From an uncultured Sulfurovum sp. (lineage in GTDB: Bacteria; Campylobacterota; Campylobacteria; Campylobacterales; Sulfurovaceae): a DNA stretch of 64,000 nucleotides. Position 1 is the first letter of the stretch, and every line of letters starts with the position of its first letter. The stretch covers positions 36,397 to 100,396 of the forward strand of contig CACVAU010000052.1 of the NCBI GenBank assembly GCA_902727915.1, given 5' to 3'. Shown piece by piece: positions 27,812 to 36,960 of the stretch. A program made the position numbers and the translations under genes. Under the pieces are notes generated by a model. That model worked only from the letters and a program-made list of their open reading frames with translations. It was not told where the DNA came from and did not search any database.

Positions 27812-28093
27812 ATGAATAATACTGAATTAATTCACAACCAAAATGAAAACAAATATGAGTTTCACATAGAAGGATTTAAACCTTATATTCAATATGAACA
27901 ACAAGGAAATGTTTTACATTTAACACATACAATTGTGCCTAAAGAACTTGGTGGACGAGGTATTGCTAAAAATCTATGTATTGCTGTCATGGAAGATGTT
28001 GAAGCAAAAGGCTTAAAGATGAAACCAGCTTGTTCATACATTGTGGCTTTTATTGAAAAAAATCCCCAATATGAAAGCTTATTGGGCGCATAA
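27812..28093 (+). CDS. Small GNAT-like N-acetyltransferase (YidJ/NATD1 type)
   Basis: A 93-residue single-domain protein. HTIVPKELGGRGIAKNLC near residues 49-66 is the acetyl-CoA loop, with the RGIA turn, and the end MKPACSYIVAFIEKNP is typical of the short GNAT-like group (acetyltransferase CG family) that includes YidJ and human NATD1. Substrates of this group are unknown. It has its own extended -10 promoter at 27767-27775 and a good ribosome binding site, so it looks monocistronic. Confidence 0.8.
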   Translation: MNNTELIHNQNENKYEFHIEGFKPYIQYEQQGNVLHLTHTIVPKELGGRGIAKNLCIAVMEDVEAKGLKMKPACSYIVAFIEKNPQYESLLGA

Positions 28094-28157
28094 TCCTTAG
28101 CAAAACTTAAGAATCTATACAACGCTTCTTTAAGTTTCAAAACTTTTGATACAAAAT

Positions 28158-28193
28158 CAATAAAATAATATTTTATTCCATAGTATTTTATTG
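28158..28193. repeat. 10-bp inverted repeat before pxpA
   Basis: Perfect arms at 28158-28167 and 28184-28193 with a 16-base spacer, about 50 bases before the pxpA start. It is A/T-rich. It could be an operator for the pxp operon or part of a GNAT-gene terminator; nothing decides between them. Confidence 0.35.
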
Positions 28194-28245
28194 AATTTTG
28201 CTATTATTCAAGTTACAAATCTATCTCCCTTTAAAAAGGTAAAAT

Positions 28246-28986
28246 ATGAGTATTAGACTAAATTGTGACATGGGTGAAGGTTTTGGAACATATTCTATGG
28301 GCTTAGATGAAAAAATTATGCCTTATATCCAAATGGCAAACCTAGCTTGTGGCTTTCATGCTGCTGACCCTGTGACCATGCATAAAAGTATAAAACTTTG
28401 TAAAGAACACGATATTCAAATTGGTTGTCACCCCTCTTACCCTGATTTAGTTGGCTTTGGACGACGTGACATGAACTGTACTTCTGAAGAGATAGTCTCT
28501 TTCGTCCTCTACCAACTAGGTGCCTTATCAGCACTTTGTAAAAGTTATGGGGTCACAGTAAGCTATGTCAAACCTCATGGTGCACTCTATAACAAAATGA
28601 TGCAAGATGAAAGTATTTTTCGTTCCATTGCCAAAGCCATTGCCAAGTTTGACACCAATCTAAAACTGATGATACTCTCCTCTTCTAAAAATAAAAACTA
28701 TGCTAAAATCGCTCAAAAATACAACATTTGCTTACTTTATGAGGTCTTTGCTGATAGAGCCTATACGAATGAAGGGCTTCTTGTTCCAAGAAGTGAAAAC
28801 AATGCTGTCATAACAGAGAAAGAAAAAGTGTTAGAACGTGCAAAACAACTTATGAAAAAAGGTTCACTAACCTCTATAGATGGTAAAAAATTAAAACTCA
28901 AAGTTGATGCACTTTGTGTTCATGGTGATAATAAATCGGCACTTAAACTCATAAAATCTCTTCATAAACTGCAAAATGACTTTTAA
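28246..28986 (+). CDS. pxpA: 5-oxoprolinase subunit PxpA (LamB/YcsF)
   Basis: A 246-residue LamB/YcsF-family protein. LNCDMGEGFGTYSMG at the N-terminus, ANLACGFHAADP and YVKPHGALYNKM are the family signatures with the probable catalytic Asp and His residues. With PxpB and PxpC it opens 5-oxoproline (pyroglutamate) to glutamate using ATP in the cytoplasm, a repair and recycling reaction. It is the first of three overlapping genes; its end overlaps pxpB by 11 bases. The start has AAAAAGGT 6 bases upstream. Confidence 0.92.
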   Translation: MSIRLNCDMGEGFGTYSMGLDEKIMPYIQMANLACGFHAADPVTMHKSIKLCKEHDIQIGCHPSYPDLVGFGRRDMNCTSEEIVSFVLYQLGALSALCKSYGVTVSYVKPHGALYNKMMQDESIFRSIAKAIAKFDTNLKLMILSSSKNKNYAKIAQKYNICLLYEVFADRAYTNEGLLVPRSENNAVITEKEKVLERAKQLMKKGSLTSIDGKKLKLKVDALCVHGDNKSALKLIKSLHKLQNDF

Positions 28987-29587
28987 TGCCATTTCTCCTG
29001 ATACACTCATGCTGTACTTTAGACAAGAAATTTCTGAAGAAGTTTTAGATGAGGTACAAGGTCTTTATTTACGCCTTAAAGAAATTCAAGGCATCATTGA
29101 TTTAACAGCATCTTATTGCTCTATTTTGGTTCAATTTGATATTTTCATACATGACCATGAGACTATAAAAGTATCCATTCAAAAGCAACTTAGGCACACA
29201 AAAGCATTTCAAAAAAAAGTAAAAAATAAACTTATAACTATCCCTACCAACTATGCTAAAAATTTAGATTTAGAACGCGTTGCTCACCATAACAATCTAT
29301 CCATAGAAGAAGTAATCAACTATCACAGCCAAAAAACTTACCGTGTCTATGCCATTGGTTTTATGATTGGCTTTGCTTACTTAGCAACCGTCAATAAAAA
29401 AATTATGACCCCAAGACTTAGTAGCCCTCGTAAAAAAGTACCCCAAGGTGCTGTTGCTTTAGCTGACTCTCAAACAGCTATTTATCCCCAAAACTCTGCT
29501 GGAGGCTGGAACATTATTGGACAAACAGATTTCAATGCCTTTCATAGTTTTGAAATAGGTGACAGGGTTCGATTTGAAAGGATTTAA
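28976..29587 (+). CDS. pxpB: 5-oxoprolinase subunit PxpB
   Basis: A 203-residue protein of the KipI/allophanate-hydrolase-subunit-1 family. TIPTNYAKNLDLERVAHH is the family's central stretch, then GFMIGFAYLATV and PRLSSPRKKVPQGAVALADS, then GGWNIIG. It works with PxpC in the phosphorylation half of the 5-oxoprolinase reaction. It starts inside the end of pxpA and overlaps pxpC by about 29 bases, which implies translational coupling. The family also contains sporulation inhibitors in Bacillus, but the three-gene context fixes the role here. Confidence 0.9.
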   Translation: MTFNAISPDTLMLYFRQEISEEVLDEVQGLYLRLKEIQGIIDLTASYCSILVQFDIFIHDHETIKVSIQKQLRHTKAFQKKVKNKLITIPTNYAKNLDLERVAHHNNLSIEEVINYHSQKTYRVYAIGFMIGFAYLATVNKKIMTPRLSSPRKKVPQGAVALADSQTAIYPQNSAGGWNIIGQTDFNAFHSFEIGDRVRFERI

Positions 29588-30470
29588 AGTACTAAAAGCA
29601 GGACTATTTACTACCTTGCAAGATCAAGGACGCTATGGGTACAGTCATTTGGGCATAACCCAGTCAGGAGCCATGGATGAATATGCTTACCTTTGGACAC
29701 AAAAACTATTAGGCAACCAAAATGCTAATGCTTTAGAAATAATGGTTGGTCTAAAACTGGAAACACAAGTAGCCACTACCATTGCTATTTGTGGAGCAGA
29801 TCTAAGTTTTAAAATTAATAATATCCCCCAAAAAATTTGGCAAACACACTATATCCAAGAGGGAGACATTCTCTCTTTTGACAAAAGAATCTCAGGACAA
29901 AGAGCTTATTTAAGTGTTAACCATGCTTTTAATATGCCTAAAAGTTATCATAGCTATTCAACTACCTTAAAAGAAAATATTGGTGAAAAACTTCAAAAAA
30001 ATGATATTCTAGCTTTTCATAGCACTCAGAAAATAGTACAAAAACGGGTACTTTTAAAATATATACCCAATTATAATAAGCAACTGACCTTAAGGATTTT
30101 ACCTTCTTACCAAAATAACTACTTTTCCAAGGAAGAACAAAAAAAGTTTTTTAGCAATGACTATGAAATTACCCTACAGAGTGACCGAATGGGTGCTAAA
30201 CTCAAAGGGCTAAGTATTATTCCTAATAAAGGGGGAATCATTTCTGAAGGAATTGCTTATGGTTCCCTACAAATTCCAGCAGATGGACAGCCTATATTAC
30301 TCTTAAAAGAACGCCAAAACATTGGGGGTTATCCTAAAATTGGAACTGTCTTAAGCATAGATTGTTTTAAGTTTGCACAGCTTTCTATAGGAAGTAAGAT
30401 TAAGTTTGAAAAAATTGATATTAATTTAGCCAGAAAAAAAATGCTCAACTTTTATAAAAACTTTCAATAA
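29559..30470 (+). CDS. pxpC: 5-oxoprolinase subunit PxpC
   Basis: A 303-residue protein of the KipA/allophanate-hydrolase-subunit-2 family. TTLQDQGRYGYSHLGITQSG near residues 17-36 is the hallmark, followed by AMDEYAYLWTQKLLGN; the C-terminal half contains SDRMGAKLKG, GIAYGSLQIPADGQP and GGYPKIGTV. The frame opens at GTG 29559 and overlaps pxpB by 29 bases; a later TTG a few codons down is an alternative. Its end lies 2 bases before the convergent mnmD gene. Confidence 0.9.
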   Translation: MTGFDLKGFKVLKAGLFTTLQDQGRYGYSHLGITQSGAMDEYAYLWTQKLLGNQNANALEIMVGLKLETQVATTIAICGADLSFKINNIPQKIWQTHYIQEGDILSFDKRISGQRAYLSVNHAFNMPKSYHSYSTTLKENIGEKLQKNDILAFHSTQKIVQKRVLLKYIPNYNKQLTLRILPSYQNNYFSKEEQKKFFSNDYEITLQSDRMGAKLKGLSIIPNKGGIISEGIAYGSLQIPADGQPILLLKERQNIGGYPKIGTVLSIDCFKFAQLSIGSKIKFEKIDINLARKKMLNFYKNFQ

Positions 30471-30472
30471 GC

Positions 30473-31240
30473 CTATAGAAATACTTTGTCTCTCAAACTT
30501 CTGGCTGTAGGATTACGCTCTTTCTTTAACTCCATGTCAATATAATCAAAACCTTCAATCATTTTCCTAGAAGCCACGGTTGAAGTTCTCATCAATACGG
30601 CACTGTGTGTAAAAATAAAAAATCCATTTTCATACAAACCTAAACGAATGGATGCTGCTGTTGAATAAGTTGTTAAGATGGTATCTTCTTTAGAAATTTT
30701 TGCCATATCTTTAAAAAATTCTTGTGTCCATAATAAAGGATTATGTGCTGGAGAAAAAGCATCTTGATAAATAATGTCTATCTTTTTTTTTATCTTAGGT
30801 ACTTCAATCCGTGCATCACCTAACAATATTTCTACTTTAAACTGTTCATCTTCATACCTAAAGTTTTGACTTAAAGCATGAATAACAGGTTTTAAAAAAT
30901 GAAATTCAGGAGGAAAAGCAAAACCATGTAATGAACGAATTAAACCTTCATCAAATTCTGGAGAGAGTATATGAACTTGAATATTTAAATGATGTTTTTG
31001 AATATAATAAAGTGTGGCTAACGTATTATAACCTAAGCCAAAACAAATATCTAAAATAACCAAATGCTTACATGATTTTTTAATTTCTAAAGCAGGTTTT
31101 ACATGTTTCTCTAATGATTCATGTAGCGCTCCATCTTTAGTAGAATGATACGGTTCATCAAACTCTTTAGAAAAAAGTGTGTTTGAACCATCTTCACAAA
31201 GTACTAACGCTTTTTGGGGTCTTAGTACTTCATTATACAA
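30473..31240 (-). CDS. mnmD: tRNA U34 methyltransferase MnmD (MnmC methyltransferase domain)
   Basis: A 255-residue methyltransferase equal to the N-terminal domain of MnmC, without the oxidase domain. LDICFGLGYNTLATLYYI is the SAM motif, and IIYQDAFSPAHNPLLWTQEF with the following FKDMAK is the MnmC catalytic region. It finishes 5-methylaminomethyl-2-thiouridine at the wobble base of some tRNAs. The only start available is a TTG at 31240, directly after the luxS stop codon, with GAGG placed 5 bases before it inside luxS. There is no in-frame ATG near, so the TTG and coupling to luxS look real. Confidence 0.85.
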   Translation of the reverse strand: MYNEVLRPQKALVLCEDGSNTLFSKEFDEPYHSTKDGALHESLEKHVKPALEIKKSCKHLVILDICFGLGYNTLATLYYIQKHHLNIQVHILSPEFDEGLIRSLHGFAFPPEFHFLKPVIHALSQNFRYEDEQFKVEILLGDARIEVPKIKKKIDIIYQDAFSPAHNPLLWTQEFFKDMAKISKEDTILTTYSTAASIRLGLYENGFFIFTHSAVLMRTSTVASRKMIEGFDYIDMELKKERNPTARSLRDKVFL

Positions 31241-31762
31241 TTACGCCTCTTTTTCTAATTGTTTCAACTTCTTCTTTGAAAGCTTTAGTTCGTCATTTGA
31301 CATAATGCCTATCTCAGCATCTACAATGTTTTTAGCAATCTGCTGTGCTTCATCTAATGAATGCATTTCACAAGTACCACATTGATAAAGATTTAGTTCT
31401 GGAATATCACTTTGTTCAGCAACTTCCAACACATCTTTCATCGCTTTTTTCCAAGCTTTAGCCACTTTTTTCTCTTTTGGTGCCCCCAATAATGACATAT
31501 AGAACCCTGTTCTACACCCCATTGGAGAAAGGTCAATAATTTCTACTTTCTTTGAATTTAAGTGATCACGCATAAATCCTGCAAAAAGATGCTCTAAGGT
31601 GTGAATTCCTCTTTCTGATAAAATATTTTCATTGGGTACACAAAAACGTAAATCAAAAACCGTAATGTCATCTCCACTTGGTGTACTCATACTTTTTGCC
31701 ACCCTAACGGCTGGTGCTGGCATCTTTGTATGGTCTACCGTAAAACTATCTAATAATGGCAT
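31241..31762 (-). CDS. luxS: S-ribosylhomocysteine lyase LuxS
   Basis: A 173-residue LuxS. The metal ligands are intact: H54 and H58 in GIHTLEHLF and C128 in [10 protein letters not shown]. It splits S-ribosylhomocysteine into homocysteine and the AI-2 precursor, part of the activated methyl cycle. The mnmD gene follows immediately, so a SAM-using tRNA enzyme and a SAM-recycling enzyme share one transcript. AAGGAT lies 7 bases before the ATG. Confidence 0.95.
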   Translation of the reverse strand: MPLLDSFTVDHTKMPAPAVRVAKSMSTPSGDDITVFDLRFCVPNENILSERGIHTLEHLFAGFMRDHLNSKKVEIIDLSPMGCRTGFYMSLLGAPKEKKVAKAWKKAMKDVLEVAEQSDIPELNLYQCGTCEMHSLDEAQQIAKNIVDAEIGIMSNDELKLSKKKLKQLEKEA

Positions 31763-31863
31763 GATAAAATCCTTCGTTATTTAAAATATATAAAGAGGCA
31801 ATATACAATAAAAATTATATAAAAATGGTAAACTATCGAAATTAAAAATATTTAGGATTTGTT

Positions 31864-32442
31864 ATGGATAAGCAACAAGAATTTGAGGATGCTATTAGCA
31901 AAGTTTTAGAACTTTTAGGGGAAAATCCACAACGAGAAGGGTTAGTACAAACCCCTAAACGTGTGGCAAAGGCATGGAACTTTCTTACAGAAGGTTATCA
32001 TGAAGATCCAGAAAGTATTTTAAATAAGGCACTTTTTACTTCAAGTAATGATGAAATGGTCGTCGTACGTGATATTGAATTTTATTCAACCTGTGAACAT
32101 CATATGTTACCGATTATTGGTCGTGTACATGTTGCCTACATCCCTGATGGTAAAGTTGTTGGACTTTCAAAAATTCCACGGATAGTCAATGTTTTTGCAC
32201 GACGTTTACAGATACAAGAACAAATGACCGAACAAATAGCTGATGCCATAGCCAATACCATTGAGCCTAAAGGTGTTGCTGTTGTGGTGCATGCACGACA
32301 TATGTGTATGGAGATGAGAGGCGTACAAAAAATCAACTCTACGACTGTGAGTTCAGCACTTCGAGGTTTATTTAAAAGTGATCAGCGTACACGTTCTGAA
32401 TTTTATAACATTATTAATACCCCTGCACCTTCTAATTTTTAG
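31864..32442 (+). CDS. folE: GTP cyclohydrolase I
   Basis: A 192-residue type IA GTP cyclohydrolase. Zinc ligands are C77 and H80 in STCEHHMLP and C148 in [30 protein letters not shown] is the core signature. It makes dihydroneopterin triphosphate for folate or queuosine. Transcribed alone, divergent from luxS; the ATG has AGGA 5 bases upstream. Its end overlaps the convergent coiled-coil gene by 4 bases. Confidence 0.95.
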   Translation: MDKQQEFEDAISKVLELLGENPQREGLVQTPKRVAKAWNFLTEGYHEDPESILNKALFTSSNDEMVVVRDIEFYSTCEHHMLPIIGRVHVAYIPDGKVVGLSKIPRIVNVFARRLQIQEQMTEQIADAIANTIEPKGVAVVVHARHMCMEMRGVQKINSTTVSSALRGLFKSDQRTRSEFYNIINTPAPSNF

Positions 32443-32993
32443 TGTGTTTTAGAGGGAGAAGTAAAAACTTTAGAAAACCATGAAACTTTTTTGGGTAAAA
32501 TCTCTTTATCCTCTTTAAAAAGATTATATTTTTCTAAAAGATCTTTATACTGTTTGGTAATCTCGATACGTTCAAATATAAAAGCATCTATCTCTTCTTC
32601 ATATTTTTTTTCTATTTTCATTTGTTGCGCTTCAGCCAACGATAACTTACCTGTCAATGTTTCAATCACTTCATCCTTACTGAGTAAGCGTTTTTGAAAA
32701 TCATCCAATACGTCATTATGTTGATTTAAAACATACTTTTGTCCATCAAAACCTGAACTAATTCTTCTGTTCTTGGTTTTAAGCTCTTTGTTCTCTCTTT
32801 TATATTGAAAAAGATCATCTTTCAACTTATTTAACTCATTTAATTTTACATCATTCCTTTTTAAATTTATTGCATCCAATTTACTCTGATATCGATTTTT
32901 TAATACTATCCTTGTTGTTAACCAACCAAAGAAATATCCTAACAGTATTGCCATCAAAATATAAGCACTGATTTGCATCACTATATTTGTCAC
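32439..32993 (-). CDS. Membrane-anchored coiled-coil protein, unknown function
   Basis: A 184-residue protein with one N-terminal membrane helix (about residues 6-28, [20 protein letters not shown]) followed by a long, highly charged helix with heptad spacing of Leu and Ile through about residue 160, so a coiled coil in the cytoplasm or periplasm. I do not recognise a domain. It starts inside the last codons of the upstream OmpA-domain gene (4-base overlap), so the two are co-translated and probably interact at the envelope. Confidence 0.6.
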   Translation of the reverse strand: MTNIVMQISAYILMAILLGYFFGWLTTRIVLKNRYQSKLDAINLKRNDVKLNELNKLKDDLFQYKRENKELKTKNRRISSGFDGQKYVLNQHNDVLDDFQKRLLSKDEVIETLTGKLSLAEAQQMKIEKKYEEEIDAFIFERIEITKQYKDLLEKYNLFKEDKEILPKKVSWFSKVFTSPSKTH

Positions 32994-33514
32994 CGTTTAA
33001 TCCTTTTTAAATTAACTTCTATTTTTTTATCTTTTAGTGAAAATGCTTCTCCATAACCAATAGCAACAATAAGAGGTAGATGTGTTCTTTTCAAAAAATA
33101 CTCTTTCAATCTATCTGCCCTCTTTTGAGATAGTTTAAGGTTGTCTTTCTTAGAACCAACAATGCCTGTATGTGCTGTGATGCTTAAAATAACATCTTCT
33201 TTAACACGATTCACAATTTTTACAATTTCTATCAATGTTGAATTTGCTAATAGCCTAACGCCATTGGTCTCAAAATTAATGGGTTTTTGCCCTAAAATAT
33301 TATTAATCTTCATTTGTGCTAAATGTAGAGATTGTTTAGAAATGTAGTTTTTTTTACTTCTATAGTACGTTTTTACATAAGTAGTTTGTATATTTCTTAA
33401 TCGTTCTTTTTCAACAGAATGATTATAAATGGGTTGAGCATTTTGCTGAATGGCTAAAAATATTAATAAAATAGCAGAGAAAAAAAATAAAAATAGTACT
33501 TGTCCAAACTTCAT
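32990..33514 (-). CDS. OmpA-domain envelope protein
   Basis: A 174-residue protein with an N-terminal membrane helix (about residues 6-23) and a C-terminal OmpA-like peptidoglycan-binding domain: INFETNGVRLLANSTLIEIV, then ILSITAHTGIVGSKKDNLKL and SQKRADRLKEYFLKR, matching the strand-helix pattern and the GHTD..N..LS..RA motif with Thr in place of Asp. It likely ties the inner membrane to the cell wall. It overlaps the next gene (coiled-coil protein) by 4 bases. It may be an envelope-spanning pair; no MotB-type proton-channel Asp is evident. Confidence 0.7.
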   Translation of the reverse strand: MKFGQVLFLFFFSAILLIFLAIQQNAQPIYNHSVEKERLRNIQTTYVKTYYRSKKNYISKQSLHLAQMKINNILGQKPINFETNGVRLLANSTLIEIVKIVNRVKEDVILSITAHTGIVGSKKDNLKLSQKRADRLKEYFLKRTHLPLIVAIGYGEAFSLKDKKIEVNLKRIKR

Positions 33515-33818
33515 CTTTCCCTCATGTCTTACTTTTATTTTATATACAAACTATCAGTATTCTATCTCAAAAATATTTTCTAACACATATAATTTAATTA
33601 GTGATTTGGATGTTTTATATTATTTTAAACTACTCTTCTAAATGCTTTCTTTAAAATTTTATTTTCTTCTAGCAGAATCCCTATTTTATGGGCTTTAAAT
33701 AAGATTATTAATAATTTTCTTAATTTAAACTTTAAAAAAATATATAAATTTTAAGTTAAGATATTATTTATTTTATATAAAATTATGTATCAAAACAAAA
33801 GAATGAGAGGACATAATC
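33515..33818. other. Intergenic region, no gene seen
   Basis: A 304-base AT-rich divergent gap. I find no open frame of useful size with a ribosome binding site, no tRNA and no clear hairpin. It contains several TATAAT-like words, for example around 33585-33595 and 33770-33790, that could serve the flanking genes. AGAGGA before 33819 is the ribosome binding site of the next gene. Confidence 0.5.
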
Positions 33819-34280
33819 ATGAAAGTTACCGTTATGGGAATAGATTACAATCACTTATTAAGTGGAAAAGCTTTAGCCGAAATGGGAAATGAAGTTACCT
33901 ATATTTCAAATGATCATAAACGTATTGAAAATATTAAACGAGGCTATTACAATGCTGATGAAGCAATGGTTATAAAAAGTATGGATATTGCAGATAGTTT
34001 TGGATTTTCTGCTGACATCAAAAAATCATTAAGTACAGCAAATATGTGTTTTATATCTGAAGGTGTTTCTGAAAATTCAGAAGAACAGATGGAGCATGTT
34101 TTAAATACAGCCAAAATTGTGGGAGAAAACATGAGTCACCATATGTTTATTATTGATCGTTCTAACGAATCAATGTCACGTATTAGCCAAATAAAAGAAA
34201 TTATTCAAGAAGAGCTTAGTAAAAGAAATACCTCCTTAACCTTTGAGGTCATTGCTAATCCAAATTTTTTAAGAACTTAA
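33819..34280 (+). CDS. Truncated UDP-glucose dehydrogenase-like Rossmann protein
   Basis: A 153-residue protein that lines up with the N-terminal NAD domain of UDP-glucose/GDP-mannose dehydrogenases: an initial strand, ALAEMGNEVTYISNDHKRIE, a stretch ending in ANMCFISEGV, and a last piece ANPNFLR that matches the family's NPEFLREG. It stops there, so the middle and the catalytic Cys domain are missing (family length near 400-440). The dinucleotide loop reads GIDYNH instead of GxGYVG, so NAD binding is doubtful. The gene has a good ribosome binding site and an intact frame. It may be a decayed remnant or a stand-alone domain with a new role. Confidence 0.6.
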   Translation: MKVTVMGIDYNHLLSGKALAEMGNEVTYISNDHKRIENIKRGYYNADEAMVIKSMDIADSFGFSADIKKSLSTANMCFISEGVSENSEEQMEHVLNTAKIVGENMSHHMFIIDRSNESMSRISQIKEIIQEELSKRNTSLTFEVIANPNFLRT

Positions 34281-34326
34281 AGTTTCCAAAAACACCCTTT
34301 GTTTTAGAGGGAAATTATGCAAAATA

Positions 34327-34349
34327 GAAGTTTTTTTTATTAAAACTTC
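34327..34349. other. 8-bp stem-loop after the UGD-like gene
   Basis: Arms 34327-34334 and 34342-34349 around a T-rich loop, 46 bases after the stop of the UGD-like gene. It could be a weak terminator, but no T tract follows on the plus strand. A TATACT -10-like word at 34367-34372 follows, for the next gene. Confidence 0.35.
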
Positions 34350-34414
34350 AAAATAAACCTTATATTTATACTATCTAATGCATAATTCCACATCAAATAG
34401 AAACAAAGAATAAT

Positions 34415-34945
34415 ATGAATTTAAAAATAATTGAAAAATCTTTACTTCCCCTTTTTTTAGCAACAATCTTTATTGTTGCTTTTAATTGGCAATTTACCTA
34501 TATTTATACTTATCTTATTGAACACTTCAAAGACGAAAAACTTTCCACACTTTATGCGCATCTTTTTATCTACAGTTTCTTAGTCTTTAGTATTTTTCTT
34601 TTTTTCATGAACCTCTTAAACCAATTACTTAAATCAAAAGTCTTTATTATTGTAATTAGCATTATGCTCTTTAGCTTTTATGGCTTATCCTATAAAGTTA
34701 TTTATAACAATGTTAACTACTTTATACAATACCCTCTAACTGATCAACAGCTCACCTTAATGGTACTTTTTATTGTGAGTACTTTTATCTATGGTCTGTA
34801 CAGTTTAAGCATTAGCCTTTTCAATAAGTTTGTACCCATGCTCCACTCCTTTGTCTTCTTGCTCATTACCCTTAGCTATTCAGTCTGGTTTATTAACCTC
34901 TACTGTTATCCAATTAGAACTATCCTCAGCCAATTTGGTCATTAA
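34415..34945 (+). CDS. Polytopic membrane protein, unknown function
   Basis: A 176-residue hydrophobic protein with about five membrane segments (near residues 10-28, 45-67, 73-93, 107-128 and 136-160). Polar residues are few and I recognise no motif. It has a possible -10 (TATACT, 34367-34372) and lies 49 bases before the secreted protein gene on the same strand, so the two may form an operon. Reported as a gene because the frame is intact, the composition is membrane-like and the spacing is normal. Confidence 0.5.
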   Translation: MNLKIIEKSLLPLFLATIFIVAFNWQFTYIYTYLIEHFKDEKLSTLYAHLFIYSFLVFSIFLFFMNLLNQLLKSKVFIIVISIMLFSFYGLSYKVIYNNVNYFIQYPLTDQQLTLMVLFIVSTFIYGLYSLSISLFNKFVPMLHSFVFLLITLSYSVWFINLYCYPIRTILSQFGH

Positions 34946-34994
34946 TTAACTTAAATATTAAATAAGCTTGGTTAAACTATGAAAAAAGAGAATA

Positions 34995-35798
34995 ATGAAC
35001 AAAATAATCACAACTTATACTTTAATCCTTTTACTGTCAACGAAACTAATTGCGATTAACCTTACTTCTGAACCCAAAAAAATACCTGCTTACTATATTG
35101 CTCCCACTCAAACATTAAACGCATTAATCATGAAACTAGAGAATCATGGTTTTAATATATTGGCCACGACAAAAGTCTTAGAACATTATAATATAATCAC
35201 CATTACCAATGAAGAGCTTCAAAATACAAACTCTTATATGGCAACCTTACAACTTAATGTAAATCTCAAAGAAATACGTGTTCAAAATCCTTCTTATTTA
35301 GCCAAAGCCTATCTTGATGAAAATTATCATTATGGAGAGTTTGAAAATACGATTAATGCCCTAAAAGATGCTTTAGGAACATTAAGTGAAAGTCCTCAAA
35401 AAGCAGATTTTTCAGCTTTACCTGAATATTCTTTCATGTATGGATTACCTAAACGAGAAGATGTTTTAACAATTAGAAAAGGTTCGGATATTATAAAAAA
35501 AATATTACGTCCTGAAACAAAAAAATACCTTGCCTATACACTTACTTTACCCAATGGTAATATTTTAGTAGGTCACAAACTTAGTACAAAAACAAATGAT
35601 TTTTTACACATACTACATCAAGAGAAAAATGCCCAAATATTACCCTACGAAGCAATGATCAATGGTCAAGAAGTCAGTATTATGAATCCAAAGTATTACT
35701 TAGCACTCTCTCTACCCATGTTAAGTCTTCATGAGTTTATGCAAATTGCTTCTGTTCCAGACAGAATTTATAGAAATATTAAAAAAGCTTATCAATAA
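34995..35798 (+). CDS. Secreted protein, unknown function
   Basis: A 267-residue protein with a signal peptide (MNKIITTYTLILLLSTKLIA). The mature part is mixed alpha/beta. Two similar-looking halves are suggested by a repeated sense of small-molecule or lipid-binding folds, namely ILATTKVLEHYNIITIT in the first and LPNGNILVGHKLSTKTNDF in the second, but I cannot name the family. The end contains LSLPMLSLHEFMQIASVPDR, which looks conserved. It follows the membrane protein gene on the same strand and ends 9 bases before the convergent prfA. Confidence 0.5.
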   Translation: MNKIITTYTLILLLSTKLIAINLTSEPKKIPAYYIAPTQTLNALIMKLENHGFNILATTKVLEHYNIITITNEELQNTNSYMATLQLNVNLKEIRVQNPSYLAKAYLDENYHYGEFENTINALKDALGTLSESPQKADFSALPEYSFMYGLPKREDVLTIRKGSDIIKKILRPETKKYLAYTLTLPNGNILVGHKLSTKTNDFLHILHQEKNAQILPYEAMINGQEVSIMNPKYYLALSLPMLSLHEFMQIASVPDRIYRNIKKAYQ

Positions 35799-35807
35799 GT
35801 TTTTAAC

Positions 35808-36875
35808 TTAAAGTCCTGCTTCTGTAATGGCTTCAGCCTGAGCATGTGTATTTAATGGGTCAAGTACTAACTTTAAACTACCATCATTCATAATTCTGTC
35901 AAGAGAATAAAGTGTTAAATCAATTCTATGATCTGTTAAACGATTTTGTGGATAATTATAAGTTCTAATCTTTTCAGAACGTGAACCCGTTCCAACCTGT
36001 AGCTTTCTTTGACTTGAAGTTTCGTCCAACTGTTTTTGTAACTCATGTTCATAAACTCTGGCTTTAAGAACTTTCATCGCTTTATCACGGTTTTTATGTT
36101 GAGATTTTTCATCTTGAATTGCTGCAACAATACCTGTGGGAATATGCGTTAAACGTACAGCAGAATCTGTTGTGTTTACAGACTGACCACCACAACCACT
36201 TGAACGATAAACATCCATTTTAATATCATTCGCTTTTAATTCAACTTCCACATCATCTACTTCGGGAATCACAGCAACCGTAATGGCAGAAGTATGTACT
36301 CTACCTTGTGTCTCGGTATCAGGTACACGTTGTACACGATGAATACCAGCTTCAAATTTAAGTTGAGAGTAAACCCCTTCACCGTTAATTTGAGCGATCA
36401 TCTCTTTATAACCACCAGCTGTTCCATCAGAAGAAGAAATAATCTCTACTTTCCAACCAACAAGTTCTGCATGACGCAAGTACATTTTAAAGACATCAGC
36501 CACAAATAGAGCTGCTTCATCACCACCAGCTCCAGCTCTAAGCTCTAAAATAATATTTTTATCATCATTAGGATCAGATGGAATCATCAATACTTTAATC
36601 TCATCTTCAAGCACTGGAAGGCGAGGTTCAAGCTCATGCAACTCTTCTTTTGCCAAATCACCAAGTTCTACATCCCCTAAAAGTTCTTTATTTTCTTCAA
36701 TAGCATCAGCTGTTTCAATGTACTCATTTGCTTTTTCTACTAATTTAGAAAGTTTTGACTGTTCTCTTCCTAAATCGGTCATCTTCTTAATATCAGAAGC
36801 TATATCTGGAGAGCTTAACAGCGTGTTAATTTCATTATAACGGTCAATAAAAGGTTGAAGTTTTTCTTTAAACAT
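35808..36875 (-). CDS. prfA: Peptide chain release factor 1
   Basis: A 355-residue class I release factor. [20 protein letters not shown] holds the GGQ peptidyl-hydrolysis motif near residue 230. The coiled-coil N-terminal domain and [17 protein letters not shown] are typical of RF1, which reads UAA and UAG. This matters locally because an RND gene at 40027 ends in a UAG in frame with the next gene. It follows rpsT on the same strand with an 85-base gap. Confidence 0.95.
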   Translation of the reverse strand: MFKEKLQPFIDRYNEINTLLSSPDIASDIKKMTDLGREQSKLSKLVEKANEYIETADAIEENKELLGDVELGDLAKEELHELEPRLPVLEDEIKVLMIPSDPNDDKNIILELRAGAGGDEAALFVADVFKMYLRHAELVGWKVEIISSSDGTAGGYKEMIAQINGEGVYSQLKFEAGIHRVQRVPDTETQGRVHTSAITVAVIPEVDDVEVELKANDIKMDVYRSSGCGGQSVNTTDSAVRLTHIPTGIVAAIQDEKSQHKNRDKAMKVLKARVYEHELQKQLDETSSQRKLQVGTGSRSEKIRTYNYPQNRLTDHRIDLTLYSLDRIMNDGSLKLVLDPLNTHAQAEAITEAGL

Positions 36876-36911
36876 AAGATAACCTAGTGGTGGATTTTAT
36901 ATAATTGGGCT

Positions 36912-36932
36912 GGTACTCTAAAATTGAGTACC
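36912..36932. other. Stem-loop between rpsT and prfA
   Basis: 7-bp arms 36912-36918 and 36926-36932 with a 7-base loop, in the 85-base rpsT-prfA gap. No T tract follows in either direction. It may slow or process the rpsT-prfA transcript. Confidence 0.4.
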
Positions 36933-36960
36933 AAAAGAAGAAGTGCTTACCATCTAGTAA

